This document shows positions 46,590 to 58,700 of a stretch of DNA of 64,000 nt, in pieces. Numbering within the stretch: position 1 is the stretch's first letter; every line of letters begins with the position of its first letter. The position numbers and the translations under genes are program-made. The notes under the pieces are model-generated. The model had not been told where the DNA came from and did no database searches. It saw only the letters and a list, made by a program, of their open reading frames with translations. This DNA is from Thuidium tamariscinum (taxonomy: Eukaryota > Streptophyta > Bryopsida > Hypnales > Thuidiaceae), in the NCBI GenBank assembly GCA_947034885.2, contig OX344750.2, forward strand, positions 14,006,053 through 14,070,052, written 5' to 3'.

Positions 46590-49500
46590 CTAAGAGTCGT
46601 TTCTTATGGTGCTGCTCTGAACCACGTTTGGGACCAGGCCATTCCACAAGCACTCACGATGTGGACTCGTGTCCTTCAGCAAGAGCTCCAGATTATTTAA
46701 CTCCGTTACTCGACTAATTGAATGCCCATGCTTCTCATCTTCCTTTCCTCCGGCATGCTGCAGTTGGAATCCAAACGCAGAATTAACACCGACTCCCTTT
46801 AGATATCAACGACAAAAGGTAGCAAAACCCGACTGCAAAAGTTATATCCAAGGAATTTGTTAGGAAAAATCGACTAAGAGGACAAGGACATCTGAATTTT
46901 TTTTTAAATGATTGGCACGCTTAACCCTGAAACGTCTCGATCCTTTTTTGAATTTTTGCGCATTTTTGCTCATAGCTTTGTACAGATATATCATTTACTA
47001 GAATTCAATGAATTCGGCCATTAAGGAATGTTGTCTTCTCTAGATTCAAATGTTACATTTGATAAATGAGAAGTTAATTGGATGAAACAGTGCCTTGAAG
47101 CCCTCTGTTCATCGTCCAGAATATGGACGTCGGAGCGCTTCAGGGTTAAGCAGAATACAACAGAGGATACACGTGTATCCACAACATGGTACAGACGAAA
47201 AAAGAGCCTCTACAACAGCTTCATTAACCACTTCCAAGACGTGGCAATTCTCCACTCACCAGCCAAAGGACCCAAAGCTTGTACGCAGCTGCATATTCTT
47301 TCTGCCTGCAAGCATCATCAAGTGGATCTGCCTGACAGGCCGCAATACAGGCGTCTGCAAATTGAAGCTCTCTCTCAGCAAGCTGAGCTGCTCTTTGAGG
47401 AAAGTCCTCTTCAAGCAATGAAGGTATGCTGCCACTGATATTTGATTTGGCTGAAAGTGGGGTTGTCTCAAACATCCTGGAGTAGTTACTAAAACCCCAG
47501 ATTAAAAACCGTCGGTGTAGCCATAAAGCCTACATACAGAAGTAAAAACGGGATGCTTCGTAAATTAAAAGTGCTGAATCTCACAAATCTTGTATGCCGT
47601 GCAAAAATTAAATCCTGAACCTTTGTTAAGCAGCTTCCTTTAACTTTACTTTGCAAAGATAGATATCTCAGGAAATAAAGGAAGGACGAGAATGTACCTC
47701 ACGACCAATATATAGTTCAATCAGATCCTTGTTCCAGGAAAATTCTTCCTGGAAAAACACGATAGTATCAGTGCAGAATATTCCAGGATTGGCTTTAAAA
47801 TCATATACCATGTACAAGGTTGGAACATAAACTTCTTGAAAAAGAAAGGAGTGTAAGCCATTTTTTTGGCAATCAAAAAGAAAAGTTGTAGCTGCTTCAG
47901 GGTGTCGAATACTAAGATACGAAACGATGACCCTAACCTATACGTCATACACTAATCCTACAACCTGTAAATAGTATCAGGAAATTGAGATAACTGCAAT
48001 CAGGACAGTGAAGTTTACTACGATACAAACCGGTGACCTAACCTGTACGCCATACACTAATTTTACAGCTTGTAAATAATATCTGCAATGAGGCCTATGA
48101 GGTTTAGTCATAGTGACTAGCACTACTTTCGGATACTGCAATAAGGAATTATTGATCTGTTATTTTCTACTAACTTCTAGTTCCTCGGAAATTACTCATA
48201 CCTTCCATAATGTAGTCACGAATTGCGGATTCATAGATAAGGCAGATGATAAATTAGCCTGTGCAGTGGAATCGGCTAGAGTTGGACCGCTCACAGTCTT
48301 GCCATTGGGCGTTAATCCAGCCTGAAGAAGACCTAATAGAAGACACTGCAATAACAGTCTCCCACTCAGTAAGCACACTCCAGTAAAATACAGACAAAAT
48401 CAGACACGAGGTATGATCAAAAGTTGGACAAATTCCTCCAAACTAAGCCTAATCTAACTTGACCATGTAAGAATTCAATTATTTTGAGACTACGGATGGT
48501 CAAATGAAACTGTTTTATAATAACATCAAGTTAACCGAAATTCATACAATTGAAAAGTTAGACACTGGGTCAAACAATCGAGCCCTTCAAATATAACCTG
48601 CAATCAAGATTATCATGTGCATATATTTACATTTGAAGAGGACCAATGTAGTAAAGGAGCAACAGGATTATCACAATGACCAACCCGTCTATAGTGGAAG
48701 CAGCAGTTATCAGCTACATGTTTTTGCGCCCATCTCTTTGTATCTTGTAATTCCAATGACGCCTGCGTTACAAAAACAAACCAATCAGAAAAGTGGTGGT
48801 ATACAAAACGAAACACAATGCATAAGTGAGCTTAGCCTTTAATAAAGAGCCAGGATTTTACTAGAAAGAAAGGATAATCAGAAAATCATAGAAAATAGAC
48901 CTGCTTAAGTGTCATACGTGAGACTAGCCAATAGCGATGGCGCCACGCCCGGTAGTTCATCGTCGACCTCTGCACCAAAGATGAACAGTAGATATTTAGT
49001 CCCGCGGACAAAATATTCAGATAATGATATTGCTACCCGTCGTTTGCATCTTTCTCGAAATGCATATAAACTTCATAGGTACAAGAGGTTGGAATCTTTA
49101 TCAGAACTATTCGTTCGCTCCTAATACTAAAAAACTGGGATTCCTCTTTCTAGAACATTCAGTAAAATCGCCTACTTGATACTCAAGTAACTAATGGCAT
49201 TTAACTAATGGCATTTGCCAGTCTAGGGCAGTGATCGGCATAAGGTAGCCGACCTATTTCCAATCACTTAAGCAATTACACAAAGTTGGAGTGCAGTTTT
49301 TTTTATTGCAAAATTTTTCCCATGTATAGAAATAGAGTTTGGAAGTATAGCATATTTTTCTAGAATTTTATTACACAACATAATTACTATGAATTTTTTA
49401 GTAGAAGATTCTTCTTGACCTATAATGGTAATATAGACCTTACAATTTCTGACCATAGGCTGATTGCAAAATCCACCAAGGGCTGATTGTATTAATGAGA

Positions 49501-52075
49501 GCCTTACAACCAATCCTAATGTGCCACAATTGCTCTGGGAGCTACAGCACAATTTCACGGAAAGGAAGCAGCCTATAGATTGGAAATAAGTAGGTGATCG
49601 GAAATGGGTTGGCTACCTTAAGTTTGACCGTAGATGTGTCCTCATGTTCATAATCGGGCAAGCCCTTTAAATATTGAACTAATTCTACAAATTGGAAAGA
49701 ATATTTGATTTAAGGCACAGCAGAGTGATAGAAAATATAAAGGAAATTTAAATAGTATACCCCAGCAATGGCTTCGACAAGCATTGAATCGCCTTGAAGG
49801 ATTGAGTCTAGAGTCTTCCAACACATTCCACCAGAAATCATCCGGTTAATAATCCACCGCCTGCCCAAAACATGTCCCCAGTAGCAACGTTAAGAAGCTG
49901 CAAAACTGCTACGTACTTGGGAAAGTACAACTTAAGGAATAATTTTTTGTGTAAACATGCACGAGAAATTATCACTAAAAGTAACAACTACGGCTATAAG
50001 TATCGCCAACATGAAAAAGATGTTACAAACAGAAAATTGTGAATCTGTACAGAACAAAGTTAAGTCTGAAATTTGCAGACTCAAACTATACATTTCAAGA
50101 GGTAGCAGCCACAATTGGAGGAACCATATCTCGACTAATTGAAAACCTGTTGTACTGCCTGAAAAATCTAGTGAAGGACCCCCCTGACTAATTCTTCTGA
50201 GAATCCAAAATAAGAATCGAATCTACTAAAATATTTAAAAATGTGATACAATCAAAAAAGAAACCAGCAGCTCGAATTCGTTGAAAGGTAAATCGAACCT
50301 GTAAGCCCACGACTCCTCGCTCTTGGGTCCATACGCTAACACCATGCCCGCTAAACGCAGCTCAGCCAAAAGAGAAGCTTCAGTTGCCTCAATTCTCGAC
50401 AGTATGCGCTTTCTACAACAAAGAAGTGTAATGGCTAGAGAACTTCAGGGATAATGATATATGATCGTAAAACTAACAGATCAAGGATGCGATACTTCAA
50501 CATGCACACCTCAAGAAACTGCGATGACTGCCTGCAACACCTAAGCGTGCAGGCAATTAACGTCGCCTATTTGAGAATGTTTTACAACTTCACTGACCTT
50601 GATACCACAGTTTGTCCTTCTATAAAAGCGTAACAGGTCTAAGTGGTGATTAAAAAGAGCTCACCTGGTATTCCAAGCACTTGCAAAGTCACTGTTCACA
50701 ATCACCAACACCCTCGTGTAAAGCATGAGATTCTTCTGCATCAAGGCCTCCTCATTTCCAGTGTCCGTGTCAACACCATTCAAATCACCATTTGCATGTC
50801 CATTTTCCAAGCTAATATCAGAGAGTTGGGTGCTGAGGGTAGTAGCATGCGTGCTAGCGCTCTTTGTACCAGCCATCCATTTCGTGTATACTTTCCTATA
50901 TGCAAGAAACTCTTTCTTGGCAACTTCGTAAATAGGGCCAAGGGCAGGTACGGCAATGGCAAGCTTGTGATGAGAACACCAAAATGCTGATTCGTCATAA
51001 GGAAAGTTGATGGCTTCTCCTTGCACACTGTTTAGATAGCTCTGATCAGGATTCGTCCCAGGCGGTTCAGCCTCCACTTCATGTCCTTCGGTTCTCTGAG
51101 AACAATCCTCCGCATACTCAATAGAATCATCCGAATCCTCTTGACCATCAAATTTCCTCCTTGTTTTCATAAAAAAGGGTCTCTCCTGATCTAGAGCAAA
51201 GTTTTCGAGAGAATGCAAACTCTCAAGTTGAGACGGATGCACAAACCCGAGCTCATCACTGCAGCACACATCGAAATAGAGTGTCAGGCCAGCTAGAGAT
51301 ATAGCTAGAAGTGGTCCTTTCCAGAGTTCAATTTTGGTGAAGCAATGACAGTTGTCATTTACACTGACTCCGGCACACAATTATTCCAGCAGTTATCTCA
51401 AAAGTTTTCTAAAAAAATCCTGTAAAAAAATCCGAGTGAGCTGAAGAAGGATATACACGCGCATCAATTACAATCGCTGATCCAACGGTAAGAATCCCAA
51501 TTAAATTCGAAAGCTCATATGCGGCAATCCTCAGCACCAGGAATGAAACATTCAGGATTTAACAGATGATAAAATTGATCCAAATCTGACCTCAAATGTA
51601 TTCGACAATACTACTCAGACCGTAAACACTCCATACAATCTAGGTCAATACGTCTTATCTATCGCACCGCACAGCTCAAGAAAGAAAGCTTCCCAACGCT
51701 CAAAAGTCGTTAGCATACACGCTCTTCCCGAAAAAAATTCTCGATGCAACCAAAGCATGAGCAATCCACGTGTCATCTAGCATTCGTCGAAGAACCGCGG
51801 AAATACCTACACCTGAACTCCTCCAACACACTAATCTCAATGCAGATAGTCCAACATCTGGTCAATCATTAAAGATCACAACCACGAAACGTATGAAATG
51901 GACAGAAAATCCATCGAATTTACTCTTCGAAACGTCACTTACAAGAAAGAGACAAACACAGAGCGAGCGAGCGAGAGAGAGTCACAACGTACATGTAAGG
52001 GTCAAATTCAAGAATCGAATGCAAATCCGACACCAATCTCACTCCACGCTGCCACATATCCTCTTCTTCCGCCAT
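46590..52075 (-). CDS. PTAR1-like protein, prenyltransferase alpha-subunit repeats
   Basis: Ten exons join in frame: 52075-51993, 51258-50665, 50412-50299, 49860-49761, 48969-48901, 48762-48685, 48345-48202, 47748-47698, 47529-47260 and 46757-46590, for 556 residues. The start MAEEEDMW follows a pyrimidine-rich leader, and the first intron splits FDPYIDELGFVHPSQ. Five alpha-subunit repeats are visible: VNSDFASAWNTR (about 216-226), PKSEESWAYRRRWII (about 255-268), STMNYRAWRHRYWL (299-312), ADNCCFHYRR (337-346) and GREALWLHRRFL (409-420). This W-x-x-R pattern marks the helical alpha subunit that partners a prenyltransferase beta subunit. Human PTAR1 pairs with RABGGTB as GGTase-III. A plant role is inferred only. 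Residues about 60-180 are an acidic, low-complexity insert. The end ECLWNGL fits the family's C-terminal region. An in-frame alternative end exists at 46362-46151. Confidence 0.9.
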
Positions 52076-52270
52076 CGCCTTCGCCTCAATTCCGCACTCT
52101 CACCAGAGATCCAGCACTTCTTCTCCACTGAAAGCGATCTCCACAGCGATCAAATAGTCCGCTTTCTCCCTCCCTCAAAAACAAAATCCAAAAAAGAAAA
52201 AGAACAAAAATCCAAAAAGAAAAAACTGACGAGAAAAGAAACCAAGAAGCCAAGCAGCAACAGGAACTAA
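52076..52270 (-). promoter_or_regulatory. leader of the PTAR1-like gene
   Basis: On the sense strand this is CT-rich, with a T-rich run around 52170-52260, as usual for a plant 5' untranslated region. The plus-strand ORF at 51770-52270 is a shadow of this leader and exon 1. Confidence 0.4.
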
Positions 52271-52299
52271 GTTAAACCTAGAAAAAAGGCATTGCACCA

Positions 52300-52620
52300 A
52301 TGCCAGAGAGAAGTTCTGCAACAGTGCAGAACAGCGCGAAATAAGAGTACCGCGACAGAGGAATGCCCCTGGGGGCGGGGGCGGGGGAGGGACTGAGGGA
52401 GGACGGGGACGATCAATGGTCCGGACCGACCGAGGGTCCGGACCAACCTCCAGGGGGGCCGTAACTTAGGTCGGACCGAGTCCCGATGAAATCCGTCAAA
52501 GCGCTTGGCTGGGAGTGAGTTGGTTCGGGCTTTGGGAACGGGAGTACAGGACTCCTGTCCCCATGTAATGTAATCCACAGTGGGGTTCAAATAGTCTCAC
52601 CGTTACACGTGTCAGTCTGG
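52300..52620. promoter_or_regulatory. GC-rich segment with palindromes, upstream of the PTAR1-like gene
   Basis: An isolated GC-rich block in AT-rich DNA. It has two exact copies of the palindrome GGTCCGGACC (52418-52427 and 52435-52444), a related GGTCGGACCGAG at about 52470, a hairpin GTTCTGCA-ACAG-TGCAGAAC at about 52311-52330, and GGGGGCGGGGGCGGGGG at about 52371. It may be a distal promoter or CpG-rich island, or the remnant of a GC-rich mobile element. No coding frame is convincing. Confidence 0.4.
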
Positions 52621-53049
52621 GAATATTCGAAAAAATGGGGGAAGACCCTGAACTACTCGGAAAAAAAGGGAGCCTCTTTGACCACCCAGCATTTGTTCTT
52701 TCTATGAGGTTTCTTGGCATTGAAAAAAACATAAGAAGTCTCTGTTTGTCCGCGTTGCATTGGCTCCTTGTTTGAGGAATGCCCTTTTAAAATTTCTTCA
52801 TGTGTGGAAGGTTTTATCAATGCAAAGCCTCCTCCACTTGGGTCTAGAGCCAATAGAATGAAATCACTGAGATTGAGGCTCCTTGGGAATATTTAGAGGA
52901 TCATCTATAGGACATGGCTGATGGAGAATGATTTTGAAATGAAATGCGAAAAAAAATATTTGAAAAATCATTTCTTCATCATGAAAAAAAAATCCATCAT
53001 ATTCTTCTCTAAGGAAAATTCTCATTGAATAAAAAGAATGTACCTATGA
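52621..53049. other. intergenic DNA
   Basis: Minus-strand ORFs at 52496-52853 overlap each other in different frames and show no domain. Confidence 0.45.
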
Positions 53050-53058
53050 TAAAAAAAA

Positions 53059-53136
<78 letters not shown>
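53050..53136. repeat. poly-A followed by (TA)n microsatellite
   Basis: About 27 A then about 58 bp of TA repeats, the same arrangement as the track at 43507-43588 in the opposite orientation. Confidence 0.95.
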
Positions 53137-53138
<2 letters not shown>

Positions 53139-53869
53139 AAATTGAATGTAAGATTCTTGGGCTACAAAAGAATCTTACAAGTTTGAATAGCACTACTTTC
53201 TTTGTTTCTTTGAAAGCCATTCATTAAACATTAGTCCTCAATATCCTTCCTAAATTTATTTTCATATCACATAAAATGAAAACGTTTATTTGTATAGGGG
53301 ATGTAGTTATACATTCTCTTATAAAAATGAAATTTGTATAAGGGTTTGTCCTTTGCATTCTCATTTGTGCATTTTTTTTCATTCATTTTGTTTACACTAA
53401 ATCTTAAACATCTTCCCAGTGAAACCATGCAAGTTGCCAACTTGATAAAATATCACATCTATATTTGCAATATATAATTAAACTTTTAGAAAGAATTCAT
53501 CTACATTTTATATATATATTTGAAAGAATAAATTCAATAACTTAATTAATCCCTAATGTCTTACCAAAGTACTCTTTGAATACATTTTTTTTAATCAAAT
53601 AACCTTCAAAATCTATTTCAAGTTTAAAATTTTTCATTTTAAGATTTATAGCCCATACATAAGATGCCTCAAATATAAAAAAAGCTTAGAAAAAATATTA
53701 ATTTGAAAATTAAATTAAATTAATTAATGGAATAAATTTTGAAAAATATAAATCAAATATAGTCATGCATGTTATATCTCTTTAACTTCATGTTTTCCAT
53801 GACCTCAATTTTAGCTTTGACATGTTAAAAGAGGACTGAAAGACTTCCAATTACTTTTGTTGTTTTATC
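53137..53869. other. AT-rich intergenic DNA
   Basis: Nothing recognised. Confidence 0.5.
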
Positions 53870-54095
53870 ATCCTCTTGATCAAACATTACAATATTATAA
53901 TTTTCCAATCCATACGTGATATTGTAGTGTCATCTTTTCCAATGTGATCTATAACATGCCTAGTTTCAACTTGTATAGTTACTATTTTAATAACATTGAT
54001 AAAACTTATTAAAATTGGTTTTATTTTGTTTCATTTTTTAAATAAACACTATAAAGCTCAAAAAAAGCCTTGGGCACTAGGAGTTAGTAATAAAA
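53870..54095. repeat. dispersed repeat family D, copy 3 (right part only)
   Basis: Matches 21651-21840 and 45541-45720: TATAATTTTxCAATCxATA, an AATGTGATCTATAACATG-like block, and CACTAGGAGTTAGTAAT near the end. Confidence 0.55.
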
Positions 54096-54735
54096 TAAAT
54101 TCAAAGTCTCAATAAGAATAATGATACTCACCACAAATGAAGCATGAAAGTAATGACTTCAGTCAACTCCCTTATACATATACAAATCACATTAACCCTT
54201 CACATTAACCTTTGAACATCACTGCATATGTTTGGTATTTTTGAATGACAAAGAATCTCCCCTTATAGGTCAAAAGTGCAACTTTTTATCATTAATATTA
54301 GGGGTGGAAAGGGAAGATGTTCTATAGCACTTTGACTTCCAATGAGTATATTTGACTTATTCAAATTAGATGATGTCACATGATTTCCAGGACCACCAGG
54401 CCAACATTCAAGGGTTAAATTCATATTTACTGCTATTGCTTTCATTTTATGATGTCCCATTCAACTTCCTATGCATTGAAATTCTCATTTAAAAAATTAG
54501 GATTATAAAAACTATGTTTACGGCATTCAATATGATTAGCATTCAAATGACCTACTATCCTTTGAAAAGATGTGATCCACCCTAGTTTGCATCCCCCCCC
54601 CCCCCCCCTTCCCTTGTCCAAAAATTTAGAGGCCATTGATAGTTTAAAAAAAAAATGGTGACCTTCGAAATCACCGTCGATTTCTCAAAAAATCACAAGC
54701 CGTTGATCTTGTGAGATTTAATCTCAGCCATCCAA
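54096..54735. other. intergenic DNA with a poly-C tract
   Basis: A run of 16 C lies at 54593-54608. No gene is recognised. Confidence 0.5.
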
Positions 54736-54952
54736 ATATGGATACGAATACAAATACTGAATACATATACAATACTGAAACATTAGATATGGATAAATAT
54801 ATAATACCAAATACATATACAATATTGAATATGTGTACAATACTAAATTTGTGTACAATACCAAATATGTATATAGTACAAAATATATATACAATACAAA
54901 ATATGTATACAATATTAGGTACATATATAATATTGAATACATATATTGAATA
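54736..54952. repeat. imperfect 18-bp minisatellite
   Basis: About twelve degenerate copies of AATACAAAATATGTATAC-like units follow each other. Because the unit is a multiple of three, all frames stay open, and long ORFs rich in Tyr, Ile and Thr appear on both strands. They are repeat artefacts. Confidence 0.85.
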
Positions 54953-55097
54953 AGGATACAAGTAAAATCCCATATGGATTGTCAATCACATTGGCTTTTG
55001 AGAATTACAAGAAGAGGGATGCAAATTTAAAATTTAAAAATTTAAATTTTGTTTATTTGTTTGGAAAGGGGGTAGAGGGGGGATGAGTTAATAATTT

Positions 55098-55230
55098 CTT
55101 TTGGATGGGTAGTGAGGCATGCCTCACTATCCACTCAAAAGATAGGTTACAAATCATGACACGGGGATTGAACCCTAAGTACACATATGCAATGGCCAAA
55201 ATAACCCATTTAAGGTTTGATAATTCAAAA
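55098..55230 (-). repeat. palindrome beside a tRNA-like B box (possible SINE fragment)
   Basis: 55098-55141 is a near-perfect 44-bp palindrome (CTTTTGGATGGGTAGTGAGG on one side, complemented on the other with two mismatches). Just beyond, the minus strand contains GGGTTCAATCCCC (about 55155-55167), the consensus of a pol III B box. No A box or full tRNA can be built. A tRNA-derived SINE remnant is possible but unproven. Confidence 0.35.
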
Positions 55231-55761
55231 GCATGTCCTAAAAAAACTAATAATTAATTGACACAAATAGAAATTTCAACAGTCGGACACTGAAATTAGG
55301 ACACAGATTTGGAAAAACTAAGAATAATTAGACCAATCTAAATTTTGCACACAATATTCAAGCATCATTCTATACGGTAGTTCATCGTCAGACAAGCTTG
55401 ACTACAATTCCCCTATGAGAGATTAAAAAAACAGACCTCACTGTTAGGTGCACAATCATGACTGTCATGTAACTCCTCAATTATAGAGCAATAATTGCTT
55501 ACCAATGTGCTAGTAAAAAGACTAAATAAGGACAACAATGTGGGTGTGGCAGGAAGTCAGCTAATCATGTACAGGTGAATATGACATCACAAAGTCCAAA
55601 GTAGAAAATATGAACATTTAGTTTTAGGTTCTACTAAATGGACTTATTGGACGTGCAAGATTTTAAATTGCATTTTGATTACAATAAAGTCTAGAAGGCA
55701 CCAACAAGTAAGAGAACATACTGACACTTCAGAGAGTTCAAAGTGAACAGTCAACCGTCAC
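55231..55761. other. 3' flank of the OTU gene
   Basis: Probably contains the 3' untranslated region of the minus-strand OTU gene. No other feature is recognised. Confidence 0.45.
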
Positions 55762-58700
55762 TCATTCAGCAGCTTTCCCTTTCCTTCTAATATTTTCCCC
55801 AGTACCAGAGCCATGAGCTTCTGTCTCCAACAAATAGCACAGCATGTTATTGATGTTGTCCCCAAAGATGCTGTGCGCTTCCATGACTCGCAAATATCTG
55901 AACCCCATAAAGAGCAGCATCCGGACATTCTCTGTTATCACGCTATCTTCACTCTGAGGAGCCGTTAGTGGGACGGATCGTCGGTTGAAAGCCTGAAGAG
56001 AGTCCGTCACGTCGCCGGGGTTTCTGGGACTTCCAGCTGCAATCAGCAAGCACCGACAGACACACGGTTAAAAGAAATTGGAGTTAAATAATTCTCCAAT
56101 CGAGTACGACGCTGTTTCACTATGACCACCATATTGGTGTAATCACTGAAAGACACCATATACTAATATATTCACTGACGAACACCATTAGCTGAGCTTT
56201 GGATCTTGTGTTGGCCACTTGTTGATTAAGTGACTAATCGCTGAAAAGCTTAATGATGGTGATGGTCGTCCGAAAACAAATTATTTAACCGAAGAACTCA
56301 TTTACTCGGACCACCATCACCATCATTAAGCTTTTCAGCGATTAGTCACTAAGCATGCTATTTTGGTGTCACGTTATTTCACATTAAAAGATTCAACAGG
56401 GTAACTTCCTTCCCAATCACCCTCGAGAGAAAACTTCCAATTAGATGGCCACGAGCGCACAGATTTAATTTCTAAGGTCGTAACAAGGCCCATCAGAATC
56501 TGTAGAGGTAATTGTCGATTAAACACTATAAGGTAAAGAACCCATCCCCGTGGGGTTCCTTTCCCCGAGAGTTGAAAAGTCACCCATTTTCAACACATGT
56601 GCCATCCAAAACCCTAATTTAAAGAAATGAGATCAACTTCTACCGAGGTAAAAGACGCTTTCATCAGTTCCCAGAAGATCCATGGTTCGTGATTGGGACC
56701 CTCCTATTTCAAACTTGACGATTCATGCCCTTTTCATACAATAACCCCAAACAATACATACTAGAGGTCCATGGCATCCTCTCAAAATCAGGGACAAGAG
56801 TACAAGACCCTCCAAAATAATAGAAAACGGAAATGGAAACCAGTCAAACAAGAAGAAAGTCACAGAAATAAGTTCCCTACCTTAACAAATTTCGGTTAAT
56901 TATCCAGTACACAAACCACATCACACTAAAATAGTAGCCAGAGCAAACCAAGTAGGTCAATTGAGGAAACGCGAAACGTACCAGCCCGGGAAGAGGACGG
57001 CTCTGCGCCTGCTGATGTAGAAGTCTCCTCTTGCCAGGAATTGTGAGCTCGACGGCTCTCGCCTTCCAAATACTCTGCACGAGACGCCTCCATCACCATG
57101 CGCTCTATCTCTTGCTCAGTCAATTCCATGTCAGAGTAGTATCGCCCCTCTGCAAGTAGAACCTACATGTCCACCAATACATAAAAGGATAAAGAACCAA
57201 GCCCACAAAACGTTGTAAAACAAGAAACACGTTACCAAACACCACTTCCAATACAGGATGCTTCAGATTGCAGAGATCGATGCGAAAAGCTTGAGAGCAT
57301 AAGAAATCCAACAGCTTGATTGGCGTCAAAAATAACAATATATTCTACCTTGTGTCGTTCAGTTTAAATGTGTCCACTTTACACTAGTCGATGTAAGAAA
57401 AATGAGCACGAGGAGGTGGTGCTTCCATGGCTCCTATGCGGCTTGCTAAAAAAAATGTTTCAAGCTTCCTCCTTAAGAAGCATGGGCACTTGTTACACCA
57501 ACCGCATCATATGTTGTCATAAAAGCAATGGATAAATTTAATCCTGTTAACTCAGTCATTTGTTGGTTCAAATTTTAAGCTTGCTGCTTTCACCAGTGCA
57601 ATATAAAGTGACCCTAAGTAACCATGTCCTTCCTCTGAAGGACTGCGAGAATTGATCATCCCGACTTACAAGTGAATTGGACTGTATTTGAAGTTCAAAA
57701 GATCAAGTTCACATCAATACGTAACAGACAGATATTGGGCACACGCCGGTCTAGAATCTCGTATAAGAAATGCAAGTACTCTACCTTGTTTATCTGCTGC
57801 TCTTGCTGAGCATTGAGCGCTGCCTTCACTTGTTCAGGCTCTATGTTTCGCTGCATCCACCATACAGCACCGGACATGTGAAGTATGAGTCTATGATTCT
57901 CCTGTCCAAACTTTGCCGAAAAGTTGAAATAGGCAAAGAAATTTAAATAGTAATTCCACATCAATAAAAAATGTATCAACAGACACATATTAACTTACCC
58001 CCCGCAAACTACCAAAACCAAGGCCCACTCCAACGGCTGGGTTGCATGGGTCTACAATGGAGTTGTAATGATTCCCTCGATGATAGCTCAAACGAATAGG
58101 TGGTAAATCGGTTTCATAGCTTCCATGAAATATGTTTATGGGCTCTGACAATACAGCAAACAGATCAGGGGAGGGGGAGGAAATCACGTTTAGAGTGCTG
58201 GAAAGCGGAAGTCTCCTGATTAGATTACTTTCTATAAAACATATCTGTAATATGCAAAACCGATTTTCTTTTCAATATACGAATCGATGCGGCTGTAGCA
58301 ACTGACGAAAGACAGAAAGTACCTGTACTATATGAATATATGTGAATCGGTCGATTATAAATCTCTGCCATTGCTTGTATTTCCAAGTTATTCCCATAGA
58401 CCTTCAATTTTACAAGTCAGTTTGTAAGATAAGAAAAAAAAGTTACTAGCTATAACAGCAACGAATATCAAAGACTTGACAGGATATAGCATAATTGTTT
58501 AATATCGTTGCAAGTCAAGAAGGAAAGAAATAAAAGAGCGGCTAGAAATCCGATCAACTTCATTGGAACATAGAGTCAAACCTTATCCCTGCGCTTCCTT
58601 TTGCAATAAGCTGTAAAACTCTCCGTCACAAATTGTGAGAAATGATCCCTCTCTTTCTCCTGCCAAAACCAGAACATAACTCAAAATCCATTCATCTTCA

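Noticed and set aside
47082..47438. Plus-strand ORFs of 118 and 108 codons
   Set aside because: They lie antisense to exon 9 of the PTAR1-like gene, which has conserved protein sequence on the minus strand.
50280..50360. tRNA-like text on the plus strand (AATCGAACC followed by GTCCATACGCTAACACCATG)
   Set aside because: It lies in exon 3 of the PTAR1-like gene and does not fold into a cloverleaf that I can draw.
51770..52270. Plus-strand ORF of 166 codons
   Set aside because: It is antisense to exon 1 and the leader of the PTAR1-like gene and has a Lys-rich low-complexity end.
54671..54985. 104-codon Tyr/Ile-rich minus-strand ORF
   Set aside because: It is produced by the 18-bp minisatellite.
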